NCBI GenBank assembly: GCA_963170055.1
Contig: CAUJGJ010000304.1
Location: 504,001 to 568,000 of the forward strand
Origin: Halisarca cf. caerulea
Taxonomy: Eukaryota > Porifera > Demospongiae > Chondrillida > Halisarcidae
Length of the DNA stretch: 64,000 nt
Direction of reading: 5' to 3'
The notes below the pieces were generated by a model that was given only the letters and a program-made list of their open reading frames with translations, was not told the origin of the DNA and ran no database searches. The number at the start of each line of letters is the position of its first letter. Position 1 is the stretch's first letter. Below are positions 9,946 to 24,900 of the stretch, piece by piece. The position numbers and the translations under genes were made by a program.

Positions 9946-12900
9946 ACGTTAGAAACAATAGTCAAATGTTACAAAGTTTCAATAAGTTTTATCGCAAAGA
10001 CAATAATAGAAACATGACTATAAAATTAGGCAAAGCGCAAAATTGGCAAAGTTCCTAAGATATGACAAATAAAATAGTAATTTTAACTTTCTAAGAAAGT
10101 TAAGTTTAAAATGTTACAAAATTTCAATAAGTTTTATCGCAAAGACAATAATAGAAACATAACTTTAAAATTAGGCAAAACGCAAAATTGGCAAAGTTCC
10201 TAAGATATGCCGTACAAATGAAATAGTAATTTTAACTTTCTAAGAAAGTTAAGTTTAAATTGTACTTTCAAAGTTTAAAGAAGTTTTATCACAAAGACAA
10301 TTTTAGAAACATAACTTTAAAATTAAGCAAAGCGCAAAATTGGCAAAGTTCCTAAGATATGACAAATGAAATAGCAATTTTAACTTTCTAAGAAAGTTAA
10401 GTTTAAAATGTTACAAAGTTTCAATAAGTTTTATCGCAAAGGCAATTTTAGAAAATTATCTTTAAAATTCAGCAAAGCGCAAAATTGGCAAAGTTCCTAA
10501 GATATGACAAATGAAATAGTAATTTTAACTTTCTAAGAAAGTTAAGTTTAAAATGTTACAAAGTTTCAATAAGTTTTATCGCAAAGACAATTTTAGAAAC
10601 ATAACTTTAAAATTAAGCAAAGCGCAAAATTGGCAAAGTTCCTAAGATATGACAAATGAAATAGTAATTTGAACTTTCTAAGAAAGTTAAGTTTAAAATG
10701 TTACAAAGTTTCAATAAGTTTTATCGCAAAGACAATTTTAGAAACATAACTTTAAAATTCAGCAAAGCGCAAAATTGGCAAAGTTCCTAAGATATGACAA
10801 ATGAAATAGTAATTTTAACTTTCTAAGAAAGTTAAGTTTAAAATGTTACAAAGTTTCAATAAGTTTAATCGCAAAGACAATTTTAGAAACATATGTTTAA
10901 AATTAAGCAAAGCGCAAAATTGGCAAAGTTCCTAAGATATGACAAATGAAATAGCAATTTTAACTTTCTAAGAAAGTTAAGTTTAAAATGTTACAAAGTT
11001 TCAATAAGTTTTATCGCAAAGACAATTTTAGAAAATTATCTTTAAAATTCAGCAAAGCGCAAAATTGGCAAAGTTCCTAAGATATGACAAATGAAATAGT
11101 AATTTTAACTTTCTAAGAAAGTTAAGTTTAAAATGTTACAAAGTTTCAATAAGTTTTATCGCAAAGACAATTTTAGAAACATAACTTTAAAATTAAGCAA
11201 AGCGCAAAATTGGCAAAGTTCCTAAGATATGACAAATGAAATAGTAATTTGAACTTTCTAAGAAAGTTAAGTTTAAAATGTTACAAAGTTTCAATAAGTT
11301 TTATCGCAAAGACAATTTTAGAAACATAACTTTAAAATTCAGCAAAGCGCAAAATTGGCAAAGTTCCTAAGATATGACAAATGAAATAGCAATTTTAACT
11401 TTCTAAGAAAGTTAAGTTTAAAATGTTACAAAGTTTCAATAAGTTTTATCGCAAAGACAATTTTAGAAACATAACTTTAAAATTAAGCAAAGCGCAAAAT
11501 TGGCAAAGTTCCTAAGATATGACAAATGAAATAGTAATTTGAACTTTCTAAGAAAGTTAAGTTTAAAATGTTACAAAGTTTCAATAAGTTTTATCGCAAA
11601 GACAATTTTAGAAACATAACTTTAAAATTAAGCAAAGCGCAAAATTGGCAAAGTTCCTAAGATATGACAAATGAAATAGTAATTTGAACTTTCTAAGAAA
11701 GTTAAGTTTAAAATGTTACAAAGTTTCAATAAGTTTTATCGCAAAGACAATTTTAGAAACATAACTTTAAAATTAAGCAAAGCGCAAAATTGGCAAAGTT
11801 CCTAAGATATGACAAATGAAATAGCAATTTGAACTTTCTAAGAAAGTTAAGTTTAAAATGTTACAAAGTTTGAATAAGTTTTATCGCAAAGACAATTTTA
11901 GAAAGTTACCTTTAAAATTCAGCAAAGCGCAAAATTGGCAAAGTTCCTAAGATATGACAAATGAAATAGTAATTTGAACTTTCTAAGAAAGTTAAGTTTA
12001 AAATGTTACAAAGTTTCAATAAGTTTAATCGCAAAGACAATTTTAGAAACATATGTTTAAAATTAAGCAAAGCGCAAAATTGGCAAAGTTCCTAAGATAT
12101 GACAAATGAAATAGTAATTTTAACTTTCTAAGAAAGTTAAGTTTAAAATGTTACAAAGTTTCAATAAGTTTAATCGCAAAGACAATTTTAGAAACATATG
12201 TTTAAAATTAAGCAAAGCGCAAAATTGGCAAAGTTCCTAAGATATGACAAATGAAATAGCAATTTTAACTTTCTAAGAAAGTTAAGTTTAAAATGTTACA
12301 AAGTTTCAATAAGTTTTATCGCAAAGACAATTTTAGAAACATAACTTTAAAATTAAGCAAAGCGCAAAATTGGCAAAGTTCCTAAGATATGACAAATGAA
12401 ATAGTAATTTTAACTGTCTAAGAAAGTTAAGTTTAAAATGTTACAAAGTTTCAATAAGTTTAATCGCAAAGACAATTTTAGAAAATTAACTTTAAAATGA
12501 AGCAAAGCGCAAAATTGGCAAAGTTCCTAAGATATGACAAATGAAATAGTAATTTTAACTTTCTAAGAAAGTTAAAATTAAGTTAAAAATGTTACAAAGT
12601 TTCAATAAGTTTTATCGCAAAGACAATTTTAAAAACCTAACTTTAGATTTAGGCAAAGCACAAAATTGGGAAAGTTCCTAAGATATGACAAATAAATTGT
12701 AATTTTAACTTTCTAAGAAAGTTAAGTTTAAAGTGTTACAAAGTTTCAATAAGTTTTATCGCAAAGACGATTTTAGAAACATAACTTTAAAATTAGGAAA
12801 AGCGCAAAATTGGCAAAGTTCCTAAGATATAACAAATGAAATAGTAATTTTAACTTTCTAAGAAAGTTAAGTTTAAAATGTTACAAAGTTTCAATAAGTT

Positions 12901-15900
12901 TTATCGCAAAGACAATTTTAGAAACATAACTTTAAAATTCAGCAAAGCGCAAAATTGGCAAAGTTCCTAAGATATGACAAATGAAGTAGCAATTTTAACT
13001 TTCTAAGAAAGTTAAGTTTAAAATGTTACAAAGTTTCAATAAATTTTATCGCAAAGACAATTTTAGAAAATTATCTTTAAAATTCAGCAAAGCGCAAAAT
13101 TGGCAAAGTTCCTAAGATATGACAAATGAAATAGTAATTTTAACTTTCTAAGAAAGTTAAGTTTAAAATGTTACAAAGTTTCAATAAGTTTTATCGCAAA
13201 GACAATTTTAGAAACATAACTTTAAAATTAAGCAAAGCGCAAAATTGGCAAAGTTCCTAAGATATGACAAATGAAATAGTAATTTGAACTTTCTAAGAAA
13301 GTTAAGTTTAAAATGTTACAAAGTTTCAATAAGTTTAATCGCAAAGACAATTTTAGAAACATATGTTTAAAATTAAGCAAAGCGCAAAATTGGCAAAGTT
13401 CCTAAGATATGACAAATGAAATAGTAATTTTAACTTTCTAAGAAAGTTAAGTTTAAAATGTTACAAAGTTTCAATAAGTTTAATCGCAAAGACAATTTTA
13501 GAAACATATGTTTAAAATTAAGCAAAGCGCAAAATTGGCAAAGTTCCTAAGATATGACAAATGAAATAGCAATTTTAACTTTCTAAGAAAGTTAAGTTTA
13601 AAATGTTACAAAGTTTCAATAAGTTTTATCGCAAAGACAATTTTAGAAACATAACTTTAAAATTAAGCAAAGCGCAAAATTGGCAAAGTTCCTAAGATAT
13701 GACAAATGAAATAGTAATTTTAACTGTCTAAGAAAGTTAAGTTTAAAATGTTACAAAGTTTCAATAAGTTTAATCGCAAAGACAATTTTAGAAAATTAAC
13801 TTTAAAATGAAGCAAAGCGCAAAATTGGCAAAGTTCCTAAGATATGACAAATGAAATAGTAATTTTAACTTTCTAAGAAAGTTAAAATTAAGTTAAAAAT
13901 GTTACAAAGTTTCAATAAGTTTTATCGCAAAGACAATTTTAAAAACCTAACTTTAGATTTAGGCAAAGCACAAAATTGGGAAAGTTGTTAAGATATGACA
14001 AATAAATTGTAATTTTAACTTTCTAAGAAAGTTAAGTTTAAAGTGTTACAAAGTTTCAATAAGTTTTATCGCAAAGACGATTTTAGAAACATAACTTTAA
14101 AATTAGGAAAAGCGCAAAATTGGCAAAGTTCCTAAGATATAACAAATGAAATAGTAATTTTAACTTTCTAAGAAAGTTAAGTTTAAAATGTTACAAAGTT
14201 TCAATAAGTTTTATCGCAAAGACAATTTTAGAAACATAACTTTAAAATTCAGCAAAGCGCAAAATTGGCAAAGTTCCTAAGATATGACAAATGAAATAGT
14301 AATTTTAACTTTCTAAGAAAGTTAAGTTTAAAATGTTAAAAAGTTTCAATAAGTTTTATCGCAAAGACAATTTTAGAAACATAACTTTAAAATTAAGCAA
14401 AGCGCAAAATTGGCAAAATTCCTAAGATATGACAAATGAAATAGTAATTTGAACTTTCTAAGAAAGTTAAGTTTAAAATGTTACAAAGTTTCAATAAGTT
14501 TTATCGCAAAGACAATTTTAGAAACATAACTTTAAAACTAAGCAAAGCGCAAAATTGGCAAAGTTCCTAAGATATGACAAATGAAATAGTAATTTTAACT
14601 GTCCAAGAAAGTTAAGTTTAAAATGTTACAAAGTTTCAATAAGTTTAATCGCAAAGACAATTTTAGAAACATATGTTTAAAATTAAGCAAAGCGCAAAAT
14701 TGGCAAAGTTCCTAAGATATGACAAATGAAATAGTAATTTTAACTTTCTAAGAAAGTTAAGTTTAAAATGTTACAAAGTTTCAATAAGTTTAATCGCAAA
14801 GACAATTTTAGAAACATAACTTTAAAATTAAGCAAAGCGCAAAATTGGCAAAGTTCCTAAGATATGACAAATGAAATAGTAATTTTAACTGTCTAAGAAA
14901 GTTAAGTTTAAAATGTTACAAAGTTTCAATAAGTTTAATCGCAAAGACAATTTTAGAAAATTAACTTTAAAATGAAGCAAAGCGCAAAATTGGCAAAGTT
15001 CCTAAGATATGACAAATGAAATAGTAATTTTAACTTTCTAAGAAAGTTAAAATTAAGTTAAAAATGTTACAAAGTTTCAATAAGTTTTATCGCAAAGACA
15101 ATTTTAAAAACCTAACTTTAGATTTAGGCAAAGCACAAAATTGGGAAAGTTGTTAAGATATGACAAATAAATTGTAATTTTAACTTTCTAAGAAAGTTAA
15201 GTTTAAAGTGTTACAAAGTTTCAATAAGTTTTATCGCAAAGACGATTTTAGAAACATAACTTTAAAATTAGGAAAAGCGCAAAATTGGCAAAGTTCCTAA
15301 GATATAACAAATGAAATAGTAATTTTAACTTTCTAAGAAAGTTAAGTTTAAAATGTTACAAAGTTTCAATAAGTTTTATCGCAAAGACAATTTTAGAAAC
15401 ATAACTTTAAAATTCAGCAAAGCGCAAAATTGGCAAAGTTCCTAAGATATGACAAATGAAATAGTAATTTTAACTTTCTAAGAAAGTTAAGTTTAAAATG
15501 TTAAAAAGTTTCAATAAGTTTTATCGCAAAGACAATTTTAGAAACATAACTTTAAAATTAAGCAAAGCGCAAAATTGGCAAAATTCCTAAGATATGACAA
15601 ATGAAATAGTAATTTGAACTTTCTAAGAAAGTTAAGTTTAAAATGTTACAAAGTTTCAATAAGTTTAATCGCAAAGACAATTTTAGAAACATATGTTTAA
15701 AATTAAGCAAAGCGCAAAATTGGCAAAGTTCCTAAGATATGACAAATGAAATAGTAATTTTAACTTTCTAAGAAAGTTAAGTTTAAAATGTTACAAAGTT
15801 TCAATAAGTTTAATCGCAAAGACAATTTTAGAAACATATGTTTAAAATTAAGCAAAGCGCAAAATTGGCAAAGTTCCTAAGATATGACAAATGAAATAGC

Positions 15901-18900
15901 AATTTTAACTTTCTAAGAAAGTTAAGTTTAAAATGTTACAAAGTTTCAATAAGTTTTATCGCAAAGACAATTTTAGAAACATAACTTTAAAATTAAGCAA
16001 AGCGCAAAATTGGCAAAGTTCCTAAGATATGACAAATGAAATAGTAATTTTAACTGTCCAAGAAAGTTAAGTTTAAAATGTTACAAAGTTTCAATAAGTT
16101 TAATCGCAAAGACAATTTTAGAAACATATGTTTAAAATTAAGCAAAGCGCAAAATTGGCAAAGTTCCTAAGATATGACAAATGAAATAGTAATTTTAACT
16201 TTCTAAGAAAGTTAAGTTTAAAATGTTACAAAGTTTCAATAAGTTTAATCGCAAAGACAATTTTAGAAACATATGTTTAAAATTAAGCAAAGCGCAAAAT
16301 TGGCAAAGTTCCTAAGATATGACAAATGAAATAGTAATTTGAACTTTCTAAGAAAGTTAAGTTTAAAATGTTACAAAGTTTCAATAAGTTTTATCGCAAA
16401 GACAATTTTAGAAACATAACTTTAAAATTAAGCAAAGCGCAAAATTGGCAAAGTTCCTAAGATATGACAAATGAAATAGCAATTTGAACTTTCTAAGAAA
16501 GTTAAGTTTAAAATGTTACAAAGTTTGAATAAGTTTTATCGCAAAGACAATTTTAGAAAGTTACCTTTAAAATTCAGCAAAGCGCAAAATTGGCAAAGTT
16601 CCTAAGATATGACAAATGAAATAGTAATTTGAACTTTCTAAGAAAGTTAAGTTTAAAATGTTACAAAGTTTCAATAAGTTTTATCGCAAAGACAATTTTA
16701 GAAACATAATTTTAAAATTAAGCAAAGCGCAAAATTGGCAAAGTTCCTAAGATATGACAAATGAAATAGTAATTTGAACTTTCTAAGAAAGTTAAGTTTA
16801 AAATGTTACAAAGTTTCAATAAGTTTTATCGCAAAGACAATTTTAGAAAATTACCTTTAAAATTCAGCAAAGCGCAAAATTGGCAAAGTTCCTAAGATAT
16901 GACAAATGAAATAGTAATTTTAACTTTCTAAGAAAGTTAAGTTTAAAATGTTACAAAGTTTCAATAAGTTTTATCGCAAAGACAATTTTAGAAACATATG
17001 TTTAAAATTAAGCAAAGCGCAAAATTGGCAAAGTTCCTCAGATATGACAAATGAAATAGTAATTTGAACTTTCTAAGAAAGTTAAGTTTAAAATGTTACA
17101 AAGTTTGAATAAGTTTTATCGCAAAGACAATTTTAGAAAGTTACCTTTAAAATTCAGCAAAGCGCAAAATTGGCAAAGTTCCTAAGATATGACAAATGAA
17201 ATAGTAATTTGAACTTTCTAAGAAAGTTAAGTTTAAAATGTTACAAAGTTTCAATAAGTTTTATCGCAAAGACAATTTTAGAAACATAACTTTAAAATTA
17301 AGCAAAGCGCAAAATTGGCAAAGTTCCTAAGATATGACAAATGAAATAGCAATTTGAACTTTCTAAGAAAGTTAAGTTTAAAATGTTACAAAGTTTGAAT
17401 AAGTTTTATCGCAAAGACAATTTTAGAAAGTTACCTTTAAAATTCAGCAAAGCGCAAAATTGGCAAAGTTCCTAAGATATGACAAATGAAATAGTAATTT
17501 GAACTTTCTAAGAAAGTTAAGTTTAAAATGTTACAAAGTTTCAATAAGTTTTATCGCAAAGACAATTTTAGAAACATAATTTTAAAATTAAGCAAAGCGC
17601 AAAATTGGCAAAGTTCCTAAGATATGACAAATGAAATAGTAATTTGAACTTTCTAAGAAAGTTAAGTTTAAAATGTTACAAAGTTTCAATAAGTTTTATC
17701 GCAAAGACAATTTTAGAAAATTACCTTTAAAATTCAGCAAAGCGCAAAATTGGCAAAGTTCCTAAGATATGACAAATGAAATAGTAATTTTAACTTTCTA
17801 AGAAAGTTAAGTTTAAAATGTTACAAAGTTTCAATAAGTTTTATCGCAAAGACAATTTTAGAAACATATGTTTAAAATTAAGCAAAGCGCAAAATTGGCA
17901 AAGTTCCTCAGATATGACAAATGAAATAGTAATTTGAACTTTCTAAGAAAGTTAAGTTTAAAATGTTACAAAGTTTGAATAAGTTTTATCGCAAAGACAA
18001 TTTTAGAAAGTTACCTTTAAAATTCAGCAAAGCGCAAAATTGGCAAAGTTCCTAAGATATGACAAATGAAATAGTAATTTGAACTTTCTAAGAAAGTTAA
18101 GTTTAAAATGTTACAAAGTTTCAATAAGTTTTATCGCAAAGACAATTTTAGAAACATATGTTTAAAATTAAGCAAAGCGCAAAATTGGCAAAGTTCCTAA
18201 GATATGACAAATGAAATAGTAATTTGAACTTTCTAAGAAAGTTAAGTTTAAAATGTTACAAAGTTTCAATAAGTTTTATCGCAAAGACAATTTTAGAAAG
18301 TTACCTTTAAAATTCAGCAAAGCGCAAAATTGGCAAAGTTCCTAAGATATGACAAATGAAATAGTAATTTTAACTTTCTAAGAAAGTTAAGTTTAAAATG
18401 TTACAAAGTTTCAATAAGTTTTATCGCAAAGACAATTTTAGAAAATTACCTTTAAAATTAAGCAAAGCGCAAAATTGGCAAAGTTCCTAAGATATGACAA
18501 ATGAAATAGTAATTTGAACTTTCTAAGAAAGTTAAGTTTAAAATGTTACAAAGTTTCAATAAGTTTTATCGCAAAGACAATTTTAGAAACATAACGTTAC
18601 AATTAAGCAAAGCGCAAAATTGGCAAAGTTCCTAAGATATGACAAATGAAATAGTAATTTGAACTTTCTAAGAAAGTTAAGTTTAAAATGTTACAAAGTT
18701 TCAATAAGTTTTATCGCAAAGACAATTTTAGAAAATTACCTTTAAAATTCAGTAAAGCGCAAAATTGGCAAAGTTCCTAAGATATGACAAATGAAATAGT
18801 AATTTGAACTTTCTAAGAAAGTTAAGTTTAAAATGTTACAAAGTTTCAATAAGTTTTATCGCAAAGACAATTTTAGAAACATAACGTTACAATTAAGCAA

Positions 18901-21900
18901 AGCGCAAAATTGGCAAAGTTCCTAAGATATGACAAATGAAATAGTAATTTGAACTTTCTAAGAAAGTTAAGTTTAAAATGTTACAAAGTTTCAATAAGTT
19001 TTATCGCAAAGACAATTTTAGAAAATTACCTTTAAAATTCAGTAAAGCGCAAAATTGGCAAAGTTCCTAAGATATGACAAATGAAATAGTAATTTGAACT
19101 TTCTAAGAAAGTTAAGTTTAAAATGTTACAAAGTTTCAATAAGTTTTATCGCAAAGACAATTTTAGAAACATAACTTTAAAATTCAGTAAAGCGCAAAAT
19201 TGGCAAAGTTCCTAAGATATGACAAATGAAATAGTAATTTGAACTTTCTAAGAAAGTTAAGTTTAAAATGTTACAAAGTTTCAATAAGTTTTATCGCAAA
19301 GACAATTTTAGAAACATAACTTTAAAATTAAGCAAAGCGCAAAATTGGCAAAGTTCCTAAGATATGACAAATGAAATAGTAATTTTAACTTTCTAAGAAA
19401 GTTAAGTTTAAAATGTTACAAAGTTTCAATAAGTTTTATCGCAAAGACAATTTTAGAAACATAACGTTACAATTAAGCAAAGCGCAAAATTGGCAAAGTT
19501 CCTAAGATATGACAAATGAAATAGTAATTTGAACTTTCTAAGAAAGTTAAGTTTAAAATGTTACAAAGTTTCAATAAGTTTTATCGCAAAGACAATTTTA
19601 GAAAATTACCTTTAAAATTCAGTAAAGCGCAAAATTGGCAAAGTTCGTAAGATATGACAAATGAAATAGTAATTTGAACTTTCTAAGAAAGTTAAGTTTA
19701 AAATGTTACAAAGTTTCAATAAGTTTTATCGCAAAGACAATTTTAGAAACATAACTTTGAAATTCAGTAAAGCGCAAAATTGGCAAAGTTCCTAAGATAT
19801 GACAAATGAAATAGTAATTTGAACTTTTTAAGAAAGTTAAGTTTAAAATGTTACAAAGTTTCAATAAGTTTTATCGCAAAGACAATTTTAGAAACATAAC
19901 TTTAAAATTAAGCAAAGCGCAAAATTGGCAAAGTTCCTAAGATATGACAAATGAAATAGCAATTTTAACTTTCTAAGAAAGTTAAGTTTAAAATGTTACA
20001 AAGTTTCAATAAGTTTTATCGCAAAGACAATTTTAGAAAATTACCTTTAAAATTCAGCAAAGCGCAAAATTGGCAAAGTTCCTAAGATATGACAAATGAA
20101 ATAGTAATTTTAACTTTCTAAGAAAGTTAAGTTTAAAATGTTACAAAGTTTCAATAAGTTTTATCGCAAAGACAATTTTAGAAACATAACTTTAAAATTA
20201 AGCAAAGCGCAAAATTGGCAAAGTTCCTAAGATATGACAAATGAAATAGTAATTTGAACTTTCTAAGAAAGTTAAGTTTAAAATGTTACAAAGTTTCAAT
20301 AAGTTTTATCGCAAAGACAATTTTAGAAAATTACCTTTAAAATTCAGCAAAGCGCAAAATTGGCAAAGTTCCTAAGATATGACAAATGAAATAGTAATTT
20401 GAACTTTCTAAGAAAGTTAAGTTTAAAATGTTACAAAGTTTCAATAAGTTTTATCGCAAAGACAATTTTAGAAACATAACTTTAAAATTAAGCAAAGCGC
20501 AAAATTGGCAAAGTTCCTAAGATATGACAAATGAAATAGTAATTTGAACTTTCTAAGAAAGTTAAGTTTAAAATGTTACAAAGTTTCAATAAGTTTTATC
20601 GCAAAGACAATTTTAGAAAATTACCTTTAAAATTAAGCAAAGCGCAAAATTGGCAAAGTTCCTAAGATATGACAAATGAAATAGTAATTTTAACTTTCTA
20701 AGAAAGTTAAGTTTAAAATGTTACAAAGTTTCAATAAGTTTTATCGCAAAGACAATTTTAGAAAATTACCTTTAAAATTTAGCAAAGCGCAAAATTGGCA
20801 AAGTTCCTAAGATATGACAAATGAAATAGTAATTTTAACTTTCTAAGAAAGTTAAGTTTAAAATGTTACAAAGTTTCAATAAGTTTTATCGCAAAGACAA
20901 TTTTAGAAACATAACTTTAAAATTAAGCAAAGCGCAAAATTGGCAAAGTTCCTAAGATATGACAAATGAAATAGTAATTTGAACTTTATAAGAAAGTTAA
21001 GTTTAAAATGTTACAAAGTTTCAATAAGTTTTATCGCAAAGACAATTTTAGAAACATAACTTTAAAATTAATCAAAGCGCAAAATTGGCAAAGTTCCTAA
21101 GATATGACAAATGAAATAGCAATTTTAACTTTCTAAGAAAGTTAAGTTTAAAATGTTACAAAGTTTCAATAAGTTTTATCGCAAAGACAATTTTAGAAAA
21201 TTACCTTTAAAATTAAGCAAAGCGCAAAATTGGCAAAGTTCCTAAGATATGACAAATGAAATAGTAATTTGAACTTTCTAAGAAAGTTAAGTTTAAAATG
21301 TTACAAAGTTTCAATAAGTTTTATCGCAAAGACAATTTTAGAAACATAACTTTAAAATTAAGCAAAGCGCAAAATTGGCAAAGTTCCTAAGATATGACAA
21401 ATGAAATAGTAATTTGAACTTTCTAAGAAAGTTAAGTTTAAAATGTTACAAAGTTTCAATAAGTTTTATCGCAAAGACAATTTTAGAAACATAACTTTAA
21501 AATTAAGCAAAGCGCAAAATTGGCAAACTTCCTAAGATATGACAAATGAAATAGTAATTTCAACTTTCTAAGAAAGTTAAGTTTAAAATGTTACAAAGTT
21601 TCAATAAGTTTTATCGCAAAGACAATTTTAGAAAATTACCTTTAAAATTCAGCAAAGCGCAAAATTGGCAAAGTTCCTAAGATATGACAAATGAAATAGT
21701 AATTTTAACTTTCTAAGAAAGTTAAGTTTAAAATGTTACAAAGTTTCAATAAGTTTTATCGCAAAGACAATTTTAGAAACATAACTTTAAAATTCAGCAA
21801 AGCGCAAAATTGGCAAAGTTCCTAAGATATGACAAATGAAATAGTAATTTTAACTTTCTAAGAAAGTTAAGTTTAAAATGTTACAAAGTTTCAATAAGTT

Positions 21901-24900
21901 TTATCGCAAAGACAATTTTAGAAACATAACTTTAAAATTAAGCAAAGCGCAAAATTGGCAAAGTTCCTAAGATATGACAAATGAAATAGTAATTTGAACT
22001 TTCTAAGAAAGTTAAGTTTAAAATGTTACAAAGTTTCAATAAGTTTTATCGCAAAGACAATTTTAGAAACATAACTTTAAAATTAAGCAAAGCGCAAAAT
22101 TGGCAAAGTTCCTAAGATATGACAAATGAAATAGTAATTTGAACTTTCTAAGAAAGTTAAGTTTAAAATGTTACAAAGTTTCAATAAGTTTTATCGCAAA
22201 GACAATTTTAGAAACATAACGTTACAATTAAGCAAAGCGCAAAATTGGCAAAGTTCCTAAGATATGACAAATGAAATAGTAATTTGAACTTTCTAAGAAA
22301 GTTAAGTTTAAAATGTTACAAAGTTTCAATAAGTTTTATCGCAAAGACAATTTTAGAAAATTACCTTTAAAATTCAGTAAAGCGCAAAATTGGCAAAGTT
22401 CCTAAGATATGACAAATGAAATAGCAATTTTAACTTTCTAAGAAAGTTAAGTTTAAAATGTTACAAAGTTTCAATAAGTTTTATCGCAAAGACAATTTTA
22501 GAAACATAACGTTACAATTAAGCAAAGCGCAAAATTGGCAAAGTTCCTAAGATATGACAAATGAAATAGTAATTTGAACTTTCTAAGAAAGTTAAGTTTA
22601 AAATGTTACAAAGTTTCAATAAGTTTTATCGCAAAGACAATTTTAGAAAATTACCTTTAAAATTCAGTAAAGCGCAAAATTGGCAAAGTTCCTAAGATAT
22701 GACAAATGAAATAGTAATTTGAACTTTCTAAGAAAGTTAAGTTTAAAATGTTACAAAGTTTCAATAAGTTTTATCGCAAAGACAATTTTAGAAACATAAC
22801 TTTAAAATTCAGTAAAGCGCAAAATTGGCAAAGTTCCTAAGATATGACAAATGAAATAGTAATTTGAACTTTCTAAGAAAGTTAAGTTTAAAATGTTACA
22901 AAGTTTCAATAAGTTTTATCGCAAAGACAATTTTAGAAACATAACTTTAAAATTAAGCAAAGCGCAAAATTGGCAAAGTTCCTAAGATATGACAAATGAA
23001 ATAGTAATTTTAACTTTCTAAGAAAGTTAAGTTTAAAATGTTACAAAGTTTCAATAAGTTTTATCGCAAAGACAATTTTAGAAACATAACTTTAAAATTA
23101 AGCAAAGCGCAAAATTGGCAAACTTCCTAAGATATGACAAATGAAATAGTAATTTTAACTTTCTAAGAAAGTTAAGTTTAAAATGTTACAAAGTTTCAAT
23201 AAGTTTTATCGCAAAGACAATTTTAGAAACATAACTTTAAAATTAAGCAAAGCGCAAAATTGGCAAAGTTCCTAAGATATGACAAATGAAATAGTAATTT
23301 GAACTTTCTAAGAAAGTTAAGTTTAAAATGTTACAAAGTTTCAATAAGTTTTATCGCAAAGACAATTTTAGAAACATAACTTTAAAATTAAGCAAAGCGC
23401 AAAATTGGCAAAGTTCCTAAGATATGACAAATGAAATAGTAATTTTAACTTTCTAAGAAAGTTAAGTTTAAAATGTTACAAAGTTTCAATAAGTTTTATC
23501 GCAAAGACAATTTTAGAAAATTACCTTTAAAATTTAGCAAAGCGCAAAATTGGCAAAGTTCCTAAGATATGACAAATGAAATAGTAATTTTAACTTTCTA
23601 AGAAAGTTAAGTTTAAAATGTTACAAAGTTTCAATAAGTTTTATCGCAAAGACAATTTTAGAAACATAACTTTAAAATTAAGCAAAGCGCAAAATTGGCA
23701 AAGTTCCTAAGATATGACAAATGAAATAGTAATTTGAACTTTCTAAGAAAGTTAAGTTTAAAATGTTACAAAGTTTCAATAAGTTTTATCGCAAAGACAA
23801 TTTTAGAAACATAACTTTAAAATTAAGCAAAGCGCAAAATTGGCAAAGTTCCTAAGATATGACAAATGAAATAGCAATTTTAACTTTCTAAGAAAGTTAA
23901 GTTTAAAATGTTACAAAGTTTCAATAAGTTTTATCGCAAAGACAATTTTAGAAACATAACTTTAAAATTAAGCAAAGCGCAAAATTGGCAAAGTTCCTAA
24001 GATATGACAAATGAAATAGTAATTTGAACTTTCTAAGAAAGTTAAGTTTAAAATCTTACAAAGTTTCAATAAGTTTTATCGCAAAGACAATTTTAGAAAC
24101 ATAACTTTAAAATTAAGCAAAGCGCAAAATTGGCAAAGTTCCTAAGATATGACAAATGAAATAGTAATTTGAACTTTCTAAGAAGGTTAAGTTTAAAATG
24201 TTACAAAGTTTCAATAAGTTTTATCGCAAAGACAATTTTAGAAACATAACTTTAAAATTAAGCAAAGCGCAAAATTGGCAAAGTTCCTAAGATATGACAA
24301 ATGAAATAGTAATTTGAACTTTCTAAGAAGGTTAAGTTTAAAATGTTACAAAGTTTCAATAAGTTTTATCGCAAAGACAATTTTAGAAACATAACTTTAA
24401 AATTAAGCAAAGCGCAAAATTGGCAAAGTTCCTAAGATATGACAAATGAAATAGTAATTTGAACTTTCTAAGAAAGTTAAGTTTAAAATGTTACAAAGTT
24501 TCAATAAGTTTTATCGCAAAGACAATTTTAGAAACATAACTTTAAAATTAAGCAAAGCGCAAAATTGGCAAAGTTCCTAAGATATGACAAATGAAATAGT
24601 AATTTGAACTTTCTAAGAAGGTTAAGTTTAAAATGTTACAAAGTTTCAATAAGTTTTATCGCAAAGACAATTTTAGAAAATTACCTTTAAAATTCAGCAA
24701 AGCGCAAAATTGGCAAAGTTCCTAAGATATGACAAATGAAATAGTAATTTGAACTTTCTAAGAAAGTTAAGTTTAAAATGTTATAAAGTTTCAATAAGTT
24801 TTATTGAAAAAACAATTTTAGAAACATAACGTTAAAATCAAGCAAAATTCAAAATTGGCAAAGTTCCTAAGATATGACAAATGAAATAGTAATTTTAACT

